A stretch of DNA of 64,000 nucleotides. Origin: Rotaria sp. Silwood1 (lineage: Eukaryota > Rotifera > Eurotatoria > Philodinida > Philodinidae). Below are positions 38,022 to 47,561 of this stretch, piece after piece. Where the stretch lies: positions 207,701 through 271,700 of the forward strand of contig CAJNOP010000216.1 in NCBI GenBank assembly GCA_905250075.1, given 5' to 3'. A program made the translations under genes and the position numbers. Numbering within the stretch: the first letter of the stretch is position 1; each line of letters begins with the position of its first letter. The notes below the pieces were generated by a model. The model had not been told where the DNA came from. It saw only the letters and a program-made list of their open reading frames with translations, and made no database searches.

Positions 38022-38651
38022 TTACATGGGTTAACCTGAGTGTCATAAGCATGTACTATGAAGTTCTTCAAAACGTATCAACAATTACTTTCAACACGTT
38101 ATCAAATAAGAAAGTAGTTTGAGCTACTTCAATAAGTATTCAAAAGTACTTTAAAAAATTGCGTCATAAAGAAGTACTATTAATTACTGTAAATTATGTC
38201 GAAAAGTAGTTCCAACACTTTGTGTGACACAAAAGTATCATTAAGTACTTCATTTAATACGGAAAAGTACTTTGTATTCTTTATACAAACGGAAGTACTA
38301 ATAAGTATTTTTAAAAGTATCAAAAGTTATTCTCAATACTTTTTGTCAGGACAAAGTACTGTTAAGTACTTTCAAAAGTGGAAAAATATATTAAAGTACA
38401 TTTTAAAGTGTCAAAAGTTACTTTAAATACTTTTTGTTAGAAAAAAGTACTATTAAGTACTTTTAAAAGTAGAAAAGTATGTAAAAGTACTTTCAAAAGT
38501 GAAAAAGTATGAAAAAGTACTTTCGAAAGGTAGAAAAGTATGTAAAAGTACTTTCAAAGGTGGGAAATAGTTGTGAAAAGTGACTTTTTTTTACTTTATT
38601 AATATGCAAAGTACTTAAAAGTGAAAATTTTCTACTTTTTTTTTACATGGG

Positions 38652-39262
38652 TGTCATGCATTTTACATACATTTGAATAAAAAACAGTTACACAGGAGAA
38701 ATCAAGGATTACCTTTCATTTTTTTTTGTGAAGAGTATAGTGTAACGTGAAAACGCCTTTTTTTCTTTAATAGAATGACAAGTATAAACTGTACTACACA
38801 TATTAACATAGTCAAGATAAATAACATGCGTTATTGACTGTCATAGCAAAATGATTGTATTTCAATAAGCATATACGTTCCGTGTCTAGAAATCATTTGA
38901 ATGTTAATGTATACTGTTTGTCATGTTTCTTACCTAAATTGGGTGTCAGTGTGAGTTTGGATAAACTGAAGAGTTACATTCACACCATTTATTCTAGATA
39001 AATTACTTATAGAAAGAATTTACGATTAATATTATATCTAATGCATTCGAAAAGTATTGCTCTTTAGTCATTTTCTTTGTAACTGTAACTGATCAATTAA
39101 CCGTTATGTTAAAATTGTCAAGTGTTTGTTTATTTGTTGATTTAGATCTAATTAAATTTTAGCTATATGAAAAACTATCGCATATACCTTTTTAGTTAGC
39201 AACATTTTCACAATTAAAATAACGTTACATTACAAAAATTTGACAAATTAAAAAATAAATAC
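38652..39262. other. Non-coding interval
   Basis: AT-rich spacer between the satellite block and the miniature LTR element. It contains one foldback (38941-38987). Its last five bases, AATAC (39258-39262), are the left target duplication of that element. Confidence 0.6.
38941..38987. repeat. TGTGGG-type foldback
   Basis: GGGTGTCAGTGTGAGT pairs imperfectly with the C-rich arm ending ACATTCACACC. Confidence 0.5.
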
Positions 39263-39311
39263 TGTTAGCGTCCATGATGGATCACTTGGACGCTAAACGA
39301 TGATTAAGATG

Positions 39312-39385
39312 CGCCTTCTAGTCTAATTGGCTTAGGACAACTGCCCGGATAGCAGAAGGTATGGGTTCGAGTCCCATGAAGGTCA
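39312..39385 (+). ncRNA. tRNA-like pol III unit in LTR1
   Basis: Same 74-base sequence as in LTR2 (see 40216-40289): A box TAGTCTAATTGG, B box GGTTCGAGTCC and a following T5 (39388-39392). The foldable cloverleaf is imperfect, so this is read as a pol III promoter/tRNA-derived RNA, not a decoding tRNA. Confidence 0.65.
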
Positions 39386-39418
39386 TCTTTTTCATCGTTC
39401 TGTCACATAACATCAGTG

Positions 39419-39999
39419 CAGAGATGTCCATCGCGGCGCTGCCGCGCCGCTGCCGCTGCCGCTGCCGCTGCCGCGGTGGCGGTGGCGGCGCGGCAGCGGC
39501 AGGTTTTTAAAAAAAATCACCGCGGCAGCGGCGCGGTAGCGGCAGATTTTTTTAAAAGTCATCGCGGCAGCGGCGCGGTAGCGGCAGGTTTTTTAAAAAA
39601 CCATCGCGGCAGCGGCGCGGCAGCGGCAGGATTTTTTTGGAGGACATTGAAAAACTGTATGAATTTAATAGAATTTCACGATTTACAAATGAAACGCCCT
39701 GATATTGAATAAATCTGATGGACTAGTACCCATATCTCTGGTCAAATATAGTCACAGCAGTGAAATTAGAAACACTTTTTTGAAAATCGTCGCGGCAGCG
39801 GCGCGGTAGCGGCACGTTTATTTTATAATTCATCGCGGCAGCGGCGCGGCAGCGTTTCTTTTATAAGTCATCGCGGTGCGGCAGCGTCGCGGCAACATTT
39901 TTTTATAAACCGCCGCGGCGCGGCAGCGGTGCGGCAGCTTTTTTTTTCTAAGGCCGCGGCGCGGCAGCGGCAGATTTTCAGCCGCGATGGACATCTCTG
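39419..39999. mobile_element. GC-rich hAT MITE inserted in LTR1
   Basis: Perfect 19-bp inverted ends (CAGAGATGTCCATCGCGGC at 39419-39437 and its complement at 39981-39999). CATCAGTG is present on both sides (39411-39418 and 40000-40007), an 8-bp target duplication. The CAG start and 8-bp duplication fit the hAT superfamily. The interior is made of GCGGCAGCGGCGCGG-type tandem words separated by short T/A runs, with an AT-rich unique centre (about 39635-39785). This GC content is extreme for the window. Long open frames here are products of the repeat and are not genes. Confidence 0.88.
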
Positions 40000-40049
40000 C
40001 ATCAGTGACACTGCTTGTCTCTTTCGTTCTATACATATGGAGCTAACAA

Positions 40050-40066
40050 TGGTGGAGAAGTTGGGC
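40050..40066 (+). promoter_or_regulatory. Primer-binding site of the TRIM
   Basis: TGGTGGAGAAGTTGGGC begins one base after LTR1. TGG complements the CCA end of a tRNA. The sequence resembles primer sites described for tRNA-Leu (TGGTGTCAGAAGTGGG type, 13 of 16 alike), but the primer is not proven. Confidence 0.65.
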
Positions 40067-40155
40067 AAGCAGTACACCGTATATACAACTCCAGCACATG
40101 TTCGTACGTTCTCCTCTATGTGAAAGAATACATAGAAAAGCAAAAAGAACTGTGC

Positions 40156-40166
40156 AAAGGGGGAGG
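40156..40166 (+). promoter_or_regulatory. Polypurine tract of the TRIM
   Basis: AAAGGGGGAGG ends directly at the first base of LTR2, the position expected for the plus-strand primer of an LTR retrotransposon. Confidence 0.8.
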
Positions 40167-40215
40167 TGTTAGCGTCCATGATGGATCACTTGGACGCTAA
40201 ACGATGATTAAGATG

Positions 40216-40289
40216 CGCCTTCTAGTCTAATTGGCTTAGGACAACTGCCCGGATAGCAGAAGGTATGGGTTCGAGTCCCATGAAGGTCA
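40216..40289 (+). ncRNA. tRNA-like pol III unit in LTR2
   Basis: The 74 bases fold into a tRNA-like cloverleaf. The acceptor stem (CGCCTTC with GAAGGTC) has five Watson-Crick pairs, one G-T and one C-C mismatch. The D arm is GTCT/GGAC around AATTGGCTTA, the anticodon stem has four good pairs (CTGC/GCAG), and the T arm is perfect (ATGGG-TTCGAGT-CCCAT) with discriminator A. The A box (TAGTCTAATTGG) and B box (GGTTCGAGTCC) fit pol III consensus. Base 33 is C, not T, and the nominal anticodon would be GGA in a shifted loop, so decoding is unlikely; the overall sequence is closest to tRNA-Arg types. TTTTT follows three bases after the 3' end. Whether it is transcribed is not known. Confidence 0.7.
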
Positions 40290-40291
40290 TC

Positions 40292-40296
40292 TTTTT
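40292..40296 (+). terminator. Pol III terminator in LTR2
   Basis: Five T residues directly downstream of the tRNA-like unit, as required for RNA polymerase III termination. The same run is at 39388-39392 in LTR1. Confidence 0.6.
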
Positions 40297-40363
40297 CATC
40301 GTTCTGTCACATAACATCAGTGACACTGCTTGTCTCTTTCGTTCTATACATATGGAGCTAACA

Positions 40364-41504
40364 AATACATTTACAAATACTCATGAAACAAAATATAAAA
40401 GTATATGGGTGATTTGCAATCTATTGGTAACATTTAAAAATAAGAAGAGGTCGGAAAGAAAGTTTTTAATCAATATGTTTAGTCTTTCTCATTTCATTAC
40501 TGTATGTTAAAGGAGAATAGGAAAATATTTTTTCCGACTACCACTATGAATGCAATCGATATACAGAGGTTCTAAGAAATCGATATGATAGGTCTTGATG
40601 AGATGAATTCAATGAGACATGATGTTAAAAAATTGGCTTTTGACCTTTGTAGCATCTGTTGTTTGAGTACTATATGCGATCAAAAGTTGATGTTTTGCCT
40701 GATGATGAGTGTTCAATAGTGGATCAAAGCAAAGAAAAAGTATTCAAATTGAATAGCATGAAACAGAACTATTGTCAATGGATATTGCATATTGCAACGG
40801 TACCAATTGATTGTAAAGTACTCATTTTTTTTATCGAAGTTTAATTGTATCCGAATTTTACGTGCCTCATAAATGATATGTAAAGTATAGATATATGACG
40901 TTGTTAAGTTTTATGCATTCCCTATGGTAGTATAATAGCTGTCTTCTTGTAGAATTTAATATTCCAAAAATTTGAAATTGTACTACTTTTTTTTTTCATA
41001 AAAATACTTTGGAAAATCATTTTCCGATATTAACATAGAATAAATCATTGGTCTAAAAGAAAATGATTTGAGATCAAATACTCATCAAAGGAATAATAAA
41101 AATTACATATGTACAAGGCAAAATTGTTTCATTATTTTTGACATAATGATTTGCAATGTTTTATGATTCGATTCGAATTCAGATTTCCCAAAGTCTTCAT
41201 TATAGATGTAAAGCGACAACTACGACAAGGTTTTCTGTAGGCTAATTAGTATCCCAATAAAGTAATGTTGTACCGAATACGACCTTATGTAAATAGGCAA
41301 ATTTTCTTTTCCTTTCCTTTTTTTCAACGTTCTGTATAAAAATCAAAAACAAGTAGTTGGTTGCACAACGTGATGTTAATAATGTCAGAGCATTTTTGTT
41401 TTTGTCGTGTGGTTACAGCTATTTGTTAGTTAACAAAATATTGTGAAACTGAATTTATTCAAAATGTTTCTCAATAGAATTTGATGAATAATTTTTATTT
41501 TTAG
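40364..41504. other. Non-coding interval upstream of the F-box gene
   Basis: AT-rich. A 61-codon open frame (40659-40844) lacks recognisable features. The last bases before the next gene form a pyrimidine-rich acceptor (TTTTTATTTTTAG) directly abutting the ATG. Confidence 0.5.
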
Positions 41505-43784
41505 ATGGCTGAAGTTTTTACTTTCGAAATGTTGCCTGATGAAATGATATTACAAGTGTGTAGATATCTTCGTGGATCTGATGTTTTGTATTCTTTTTTC
41601 AATCTCAATACTCGTCTTAACCATACAATAACAGATTACTGTCGTTATATGAATCTTATAGGTATTCGGCATCATCAATTTGATCATGTTGTATCTGAAA
41701 TTTTACCATACATTGGTTCTTATATTCGATCATTTATGCTTAATGGTAATTGGGAGACAATACTCTCGACTAAAGCATTAACTATTCTTTTTGCACCGTC
41801 AATTTCATTTATGTTTTCTAAACTTCAAAAACTAACATTAAAATTATTTAGTGGTGAAAGACTTTTAGCATTTCTTGACAATATGATAGATTTTTTGCAA
41901 CTGGTCAAACTTGATATTCGATTTCTCAAAAAAGATGCTGATGATAAATTAATGACAAAGATCTTTGCTTCTAACAATGGACGACTTCAATCGATATCAT
42001 TTGATGATGAGTCAATTGCTTTGAAAATATCAGAAGATGATGATAAAAATATGTTATTTCCAAATATTCAAGAACTTAGAATTAAATTAGAATTTATCAA
42101 TATACTACCACGTCTTTTTAAAATCATACCCAACGTACAACGTTTACATGTATGTGTTGAAAAAACATTGGATGAAGAAGATCATAATCACTTATTCATT
42201 GATTTATCACCATTTATTTATTTAACTGATTTTCATTTACGTTTGGTCAAATCCTTAGGAATGTTCGACGACATAACTAATATATTAAGACAAATGCCAT
42301 TTCTACAAAAATTAACACTTGATTTATGGACACGTGATGAACGTCTAATCAACGGAAATAATCTAATTTCAATACTTCCTTCATCTCTTAAACAGTTTCA
42401 TTTTCTCATACGATATTATATTTCAGAAACAAATTTTGAAATAGATCATGTACTTCCAACATGGCCAAATCATATACCAATAAAATATTTTTTGGATGAA
42501 GATAATAATTGTGTAATACTGTACACTATACCTTGTTGCTTACGTTCAACTATTTTATCAGCAACAATAAGTAAAAACTTGCCATCTTCTTGGACACATA
42601 TACAACAAGTTGAAGATTTACAAATCAACGATGTAACATCATTTAATGAAATACTTTTAATAGTGCAACATTTTCATCGACTTCAAAGATTAACAATTGA
42701 TGTAAAAAACAAATTAGAAAATGGTAGGTATCAATATTTCTAATTGTTTAATAGGTATTTTTATATAGAGCGAATATTCTAAATAATTGCATTAGTCTAC
42801 TAATTAATATAGGTGATAGATATTTATAATGAAATTGCTCAATAACAAAGAACTACAAAGACATAGAAAAGAGCGAATTTTTTTTTTTGTGATCGATTTG
42901 TAATCATAATTTAGTTAGCTTTATTCATAAATGTAATTACTTATTTCACAGAAGACATAATCGAAAATATTCAACGAGAGTACTATAGATCAAACTAATT
43001 GTAGTATGTCAGAACTTGAAACAAATCGAGATTTGAGAAGTTCTAAGTATAAAATAGTCTAGAAAAAACTCTTACCTTCAAAAGAAAACTTGAAGAAATG
43101 AGCATATTTATTAAATCTAATACAAGATATAGAATAGTTCCATATGAAAATGTTTTGTTTTTTTTTTGCATTATTTCTTAATTAAATTATCATAATATGC
43201 ATATCTATTTGTAAATGTTATCACAATTAAATTTTAATATTATTTTTTGAAAAATTTAATCTATCTGTTTTCTTTTTATATATAAAGTAACGACATCGGT
43301 TCCATCTATTCGTCTTTATTTACCTCGGCTTAAGAAACTTGAAATACATGGTGTATGTCAATTATTTCCTTTGCTTCAGGCAGCACCTAATCTCGAATTT
43401 TTAATCGTCAAATATGATTGCCTTAAGACTCTACTTGATGATGAGCCAACATGCAATTTATTACGAAAACGAATTGTTCGTCTTGAAATTTTTCAAGGAG
43501 AAAATATTGATTCAGAAGAATTACAACGTATCGCTGATGTGTTCAATAATCTTATTGAATTTATTTTAAATATGAAAGAATCAAAAATAGTTATTGATCT
43601 GATTATATTGACAGCACTTACACTTTGGAATAAGAAAGAACTATTTTCATTACATATCGGTGGCTCAATGTCAGATGAAGCAACTCAAAATCTTCAAAAG
43701 TGGCTTATCAATCATACAGATTTAACATTAGATCATTCTTTTGCAACCACATATGAAAGCAATTGGTTTTCATTATGGTGGTAG
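41505..43784 (+). CDS. F-box/leucine-rich protein, two exons
   Basis: Exon 1 is 41505-42723 and exon 2 is 43288-43784. The 564-base intron (GTAGGT...AAAG) splits a Val codon, and the product is 571 residues. Residues 6-50 form an F-box (FEMLPDEMILQVCRYLRGSD, then FFNLNTRLN), the module that binds Skp1 in SCF ubiquitin ligases. The rest is Leu/Ile-rich with repeating 'L..L.l....' units (FSKLQKLTLKLF, FPNIQELRIKLE, MPFLQKLTLDLW, HRLQRLTIDVK, LPRLKKLEIHG), consistent with a leucine-rich superhelix used for substrate capture. Such genes form very large families in bdelloid rotifers. The ATG follows an AG acceptor with no spacer, so a 5' UTR intron or a spliced leader is likely. The intron is much longer than those of the P450 gene. 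The substrate is unknown. Confidence 0.88.
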
Positions 43785-46700
43785 TTATAACATAACAGTA
43801 GTGCTTATTCAAATTAGGATTAATTCTATAATCATATATTATTACAGACTAAGGCATGATAATTTTTAATGTTAGAATTTATTTCAATTATAAAAAGTGA
43901 TACAACATTTTTTGTGATTTTTCTATCATGCATTGAACAAGAATTGTTTTAATGCTTTTTTTTTTCATATTTAGCCTATTGAATTTTGACCTTCTTAAAA
44001 AGAATAAAACATATTTATGTAGTATTAGATTTTTTTGAATTATTCATCTTTATTTCATATGTACTTTCACTTTTGACATAACGATTGATAGAAAATATGT
44101 ATTTGTCGTGATATTGCATTTGTAAATTCGTATATCAAATTATCAATAGTCGATGTTATATACTAACTTGAATATTTTCGTTTGTAGTATTGATCTTCTA
44201 TTCATCAATAATAGAAAATTGTGTTTTGCTTGAGCCTTTTTAATTATCAATTATGTGCTAGTCTCTCTTTTGTTTACATTCATTACTCAAAAAATATTCT
44301 CAGACTTTATTACTTCAAGATTTCGAAGAAAAATTTAGTTTAAGAATTGAATTTCGATTACTTGCCACATCATGTAAATTTGCTTATGAAACGGCTGATG
44401 ATAATTTTGAAATATTACAAAGCTTCTTGCTTACGAATTAATGTATTTATTGACAATTGATAATTATGTACAATTAATCGATTTTAATTCTAATTTATTC
44501 GAAAATAATACCTGTAGAATATTTAATTTGTTCTTGTGATTTATACGAATAATCTCATTCATCTATACTAATTGAAAAAAGTAAACCAAAATCATATATA
44601 GTAAATATGAAAAATAAATTAATGATTGACAATATTTTTTTTTGTACAGATTCTTTTCCATTCGAAAAGCTACTTCATCAATCGTAAAATATTTTTATAA
44701 TTCAACTTGTATGAATATAATTAATCAATAGTCCAATGACAAGAAGAAAAACGATTGATGATAAATTCTTGATTATTACATAGTTCTTTTGATTTGTATT
44801 TTAATGTATTTGTTTCAACATTATGTTTTTTTCGAATATAAATGTCAATGTTACAGTTTTTTGTTATTGTTATGAATATGAATAGTCTTTTGAGAGAATT
44901 ATGAATAGAACTCATCATGTCTGTAATGATTTCGATTCGATTAGTTGAACTTGTATTTCAAGATGACTTTCATTAAGTTTTTATATATTAAAAGAAAAAA
45001 CCTGTCTCTATCTGTTTTTATTCATTAAGACTGAAAACAGTTCTAATGACAAATTTTGTTTATTGATTTAACAAGATCTTGTAAAACGCTTTGTTGTTGA
45101 TTGCTTTTACTGTTCTTATTTTAAAGATATTCGTTTACTTATAAAATGAATTTTTTTTAGTAAAACTAATTTCCATTCAATGTATTCAAGTGATTCTATT
45201 TCAAAGAATTAAAATATATGTTACGTTGAATGTAAATTTTAATGAAGAAAATGTATCTTCCACTGACAAATTTTGGTATTGATGTGTGTCACTTCTTTTA
45301 TTGCTACATTATTTGATATTCAAAGTTGACTCATTTATTGATGTATATAGTTGATTTACTGATATGCATAGACAAAAACGTTTGAATGAATTGATAGTCA
45401 ACAATTACTTGTAAAAAGGAAGAAAAGAAATGACAACAGTGATTTGACGTAAAAGAAAAAAACAAAAAGATTATAGGGTTGTTTTTCTTCGCAGTTCACT
45501 TTTTACTTAAATAAACTAATACTTCATGAAGTTTTTTTCAGGTTCTCGGTAGTTACTCTTTTTGTTTGTGTTATGATTATTCTTTCTCTTTTGCATGAAA
45601 ATAGTGTCAATAGAAATGAAGCAAAATCTTAGAATAACAAAACAACACGACAAATAGGATCCATTAAGAAAAAAGCGAGAAATCTATCATTTTCTTCGAC
45701 TAGTATTCATTTCTATCAATTATTTGAAATCGACAACTTCTCAACATATAGATAGAAATGAACTGACAAGAGTCGCTGAACGATATCTGCATAAAAGATT
45801 ATCTTTTTCGAGTCGTTTCTATGTCGTTCATGATTGGTTCTATACTTTCTGAGAATGATATGCAATAATAATCAGTCAATTATCAATAAACACAAGCGAA
45901 TAACTTGTTCGATTTAGAATTCAGAATACGAATTTATTTCTTGATTTGCAGGCTTGTCAATGGAAAAAAAAAACTTGTTTAATTAGCATAATGACTGTAA
46001 TGCATTACACTTTTGACATTGTGTTCTGAGTGATATAGCTCGAAGTATCAACTGAAGTTTCATTATTTATTAAGTTAATGTACGATAAATTTCTAAATTG
46101 TCATTATATTCTCATTTTTATCTTCATTAAAAGTGAATAGTTTTATGAATTTAAAGTGTTTTCACATGTCAGGTACCGACTGCTATTGAACAGTGATCAA
46201 AAAATAGAAACAATGGTACATGATACTGTGTTGCAATTGAATGAGATATCATGTAAACAATGAAACTCTGACAACACCATCGGTTGAAGTGTTACAAAGT
46301 AGACGAGGAAGAGTAAAACATATGAAATAAGAACAAGACAAGTGTGTTTATTTCATGGATTTTTTTTCATCTCTCTACTCATTTTAATAAAGCCTGAAAT
46401 TTTCAATTTCTCAATGATAGAAATCAGATTTTTTTTCAGTTTTAAAATGATTTTTTGCGTTGCTCACTCCATATAAATATAGCTTTATCTTTTCAATTTC
46501 AGTAATACATAAAAAAAATACTACAACAAGTAAGTGAAGACATCATAGTTACATCTGCTGCTGGCAAAGTTTAAAAAAAATAATATACTGATAAATATTG
46601 ATGAGTTTCGTTTAGATTTTGTTTTCAAAAATCTTCAAACTTTTATTTCCTAGACTAGAATTGTGTAGTGATATTCCGTCCCACATCTACTCGATTTTCC

Positions 46701-47138
46701 AATCTTATGCACGGTTAGAGTTAATGTAGCATCGAGTATAAAAATTGAACCTTCCTAGCACAAAAATCTATCTGAAATTATGCTATTTAATAAAATCTTA
46801 ATGTTTATGTTTTCGATTACAATTGAATTGTGACGCAGGTACGGCATTATTACGTCATAATTGCTAAAAACAGAACTAACATGAGCAATTCCTGCTGCAT
46901 ATTAAGTTTATTTTTATGGCGAATTTTTTTTTTGCTTTTTACTCTAGACGTGGAAAGAAAAACAAGTTTTGTCAATTTTTTTGCATCGTCAAAAACATAA
47001 GACACATGGAACTACATATCGTGTCATACATGAGAGAGACATGACATCAACGCATTGATGTTTTTTTTTGGAATTCAAACATTCTAGTGAAACTATAAAA
47101 CATATTTATTCATTGTAGGGTCGGGTTCTTATCAAAAT
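43785..47138. other. Non-coding interval
   Basis: About 3.3 kb of AT-rich DNA. A short open stretch near 44310-44440 has slightly protein-like composition but no start codon and no recognisable family. Nothing else seen. Confidence 0.45.
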
Positions 47139-47561
47139 ATGTCAACAAATCCTTATGATATCAGTAGTACTATATATGCGATTAATGTACCAAATCTTTC
47201 ACTAAAAGAATTGGATAATCGAGCTGTGCATTGCTCAAATACAGATGTGCCGATCTTACTGCAAGAAGATCCGTCTCCTGACAAAATTTTGGTATTTCGC
47301 ATCGATCAACTGCCAAGCGTTCAACGATTATTCTCAGATAATTATATTCGTCGAGCTTTTTCTTTAAACAATGGAGAAGACAGACACATATCATACAATC
47401 ATCTTGAAGATAGAATTCAAGTTGTCAATAGTGAAAGAGAACTGATGCTTTCTTTTATTGATGAGGTCTCTAAACATGAAAAAACAGACGACAGGAGTCT
47501 CGCCAATCTGTGCTACTGGCAGGCACTTTGTTCTTTGGATTTCGCTGATCATTATGTATAG
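47139..47561 (+). CDS. Small protein of the 47-53 kb paralogous family, copy 1
   Basis: Single exon of 140 residues with no signal peptide. A splice-acceptor-like TTGTAG lies at about 47118, twenty bases before the ATG. Key parts: LKELDNRAVHCSNTD, KILVFRIDQLPSVQRLF, RRAFSLNNGED, and a C-terminal SLANLCYWQALCSLDFADHY. Copy 2 at 50761 shares the same landmarks in the same order (ELDNQIVLCSDID, KKIVVCFVKQLPMLQSS, HRVFALRNDAE, ANLCYQKALRSLSIADSY), so both are genuine protein-coding paralogues. The N-terminal part recalls a receiver- or TIR-like alpha/beta domain often found in front of TPR repeats in bdelloid proteins, and the C-terminal ANLCY..AL segment looks like the first helix of a TPR. These may therefore be stand-alone N-terminal domains. 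The function is unknown. Confidence 0.75.
   Translation: MSTNPYDISSTIYAINVPNLSLKELDNRAVHCSNTDVPILLQEDPSPDKILVFRIDQLPSVQRLFSDNYIRRAFSLNNGEDRHISYNHLEDRIQVVNSERELMLSFIDEVSKHEKTDDRSLANLCYWQALCSLDFADHYV

Larger units (their letters stand above)
30798..38651. repeat. 7.9-kb composite block of AGTACT-rich satellite
   Basis: The block is non-coding and dominated by AAAGTACTTT-like palindromes. In the clearest parts (36053-37140 and 37515-38651) the repeat period is about 60 bases, with a core of the form AGTACTATTAAGTACTTC then a weaker second half. The outer edges are inverted to each other: CCCATGTAAAA starts at 30798 and its complement TTTTACATGGG ends at 38651. A further TTTTTTACATGGG end lies at about 38029. 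No target duplication flanks the outer ends. The block is interrupted by a palindromic element (31169-32185), a 237-bp duplication and a hAT-like element (33586-36044). Confidence 0.8.
39263..40048 (+). repeat. LTR1 of the TRIM, split by a MITE
   Basis: LTR sequence runs 39263-39418 and resumes at 40008-40048. Between lie the 581-bp MITE (39419-39999) and the second copy of its 8-bp target duplication (40000-40007). With the insertion and one duplication copy removed, the LTR matches LTR2 over all 197 bases by eye. Confidence 0.88.
39263..40363 (+). mobile_element. Miniature LTR retrotransposon (TRIM) with pol III unit in LTR
   Basis: Two direct terminal repeats of 197 bp begin TGTTAGC and end GCTAACA. 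LTR1 is 39263-40048, split by a later insertion; LTR2 is 40167-40363. AATAC flanks both sides (39258-39262 and 40364-40368), a 5-bp target duplication as made by LTR-element integrase. One base after LTR1 a TGG-starting primer-binding site begins, and a purine tract ends exactly at LTR2. The internal region is only 118 bp and non-coding, so without the insertion the element is 512 bp, which fits the TRIM class. The two LTRs appear identical over 197 bases, so insertion is recent. Each LTR carries a hairpin, a tRNA-like sequence and a T5 terminator. Mobilisation would need proteins from an autonomous element not seen here. Confidence 0.88.
40167..40363 (+). repeat. LTR2 of the TRIM (intact)
   Basis: 197 bp, TG...CA ends with 7-bp inverted TGTTAGC/GCTAACA. 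In order it holds an 8-bp-stem hairpin (AGCGTCCA at 40171-40178 with TGGACGCT at 40191-40198), the tRNA-like unit (40216-40289), a T5 stretch (40292-40296) and a unique tail. The right-flanking AATAC is the target duplication. Confidence 0.88.

Noticed and set aside
30798..38651. CRISPR-like array
   Set aside because: Repeats are degenerate, palindromic and contiguous without unique spacers, in a eukaryotic context.
39312..39385. A functional nuclear tRNA gene
   Set aside because: The acceptor stem has a C-C mismatch, base 33 is not T, the loop is shifted, and an identical copy lies at the same place in the second LTR. It is better read as part of the retroelement.
39416..39712. 98-codon Ala/Gly-rich open frame, plus minus-strand frames at 39830-40179
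   Set aside because: They are translations of the GCGGCAGCGG repeats in the hAT MITE and reflect repeat periodicity, not selection for protein.
44310..44440. Coding remnant (DFEEKFSLRIEFRLLATSCK)
   Set aside because: Only about 40 codons, no start, no family and no supporting neighbours; kept as a note only.
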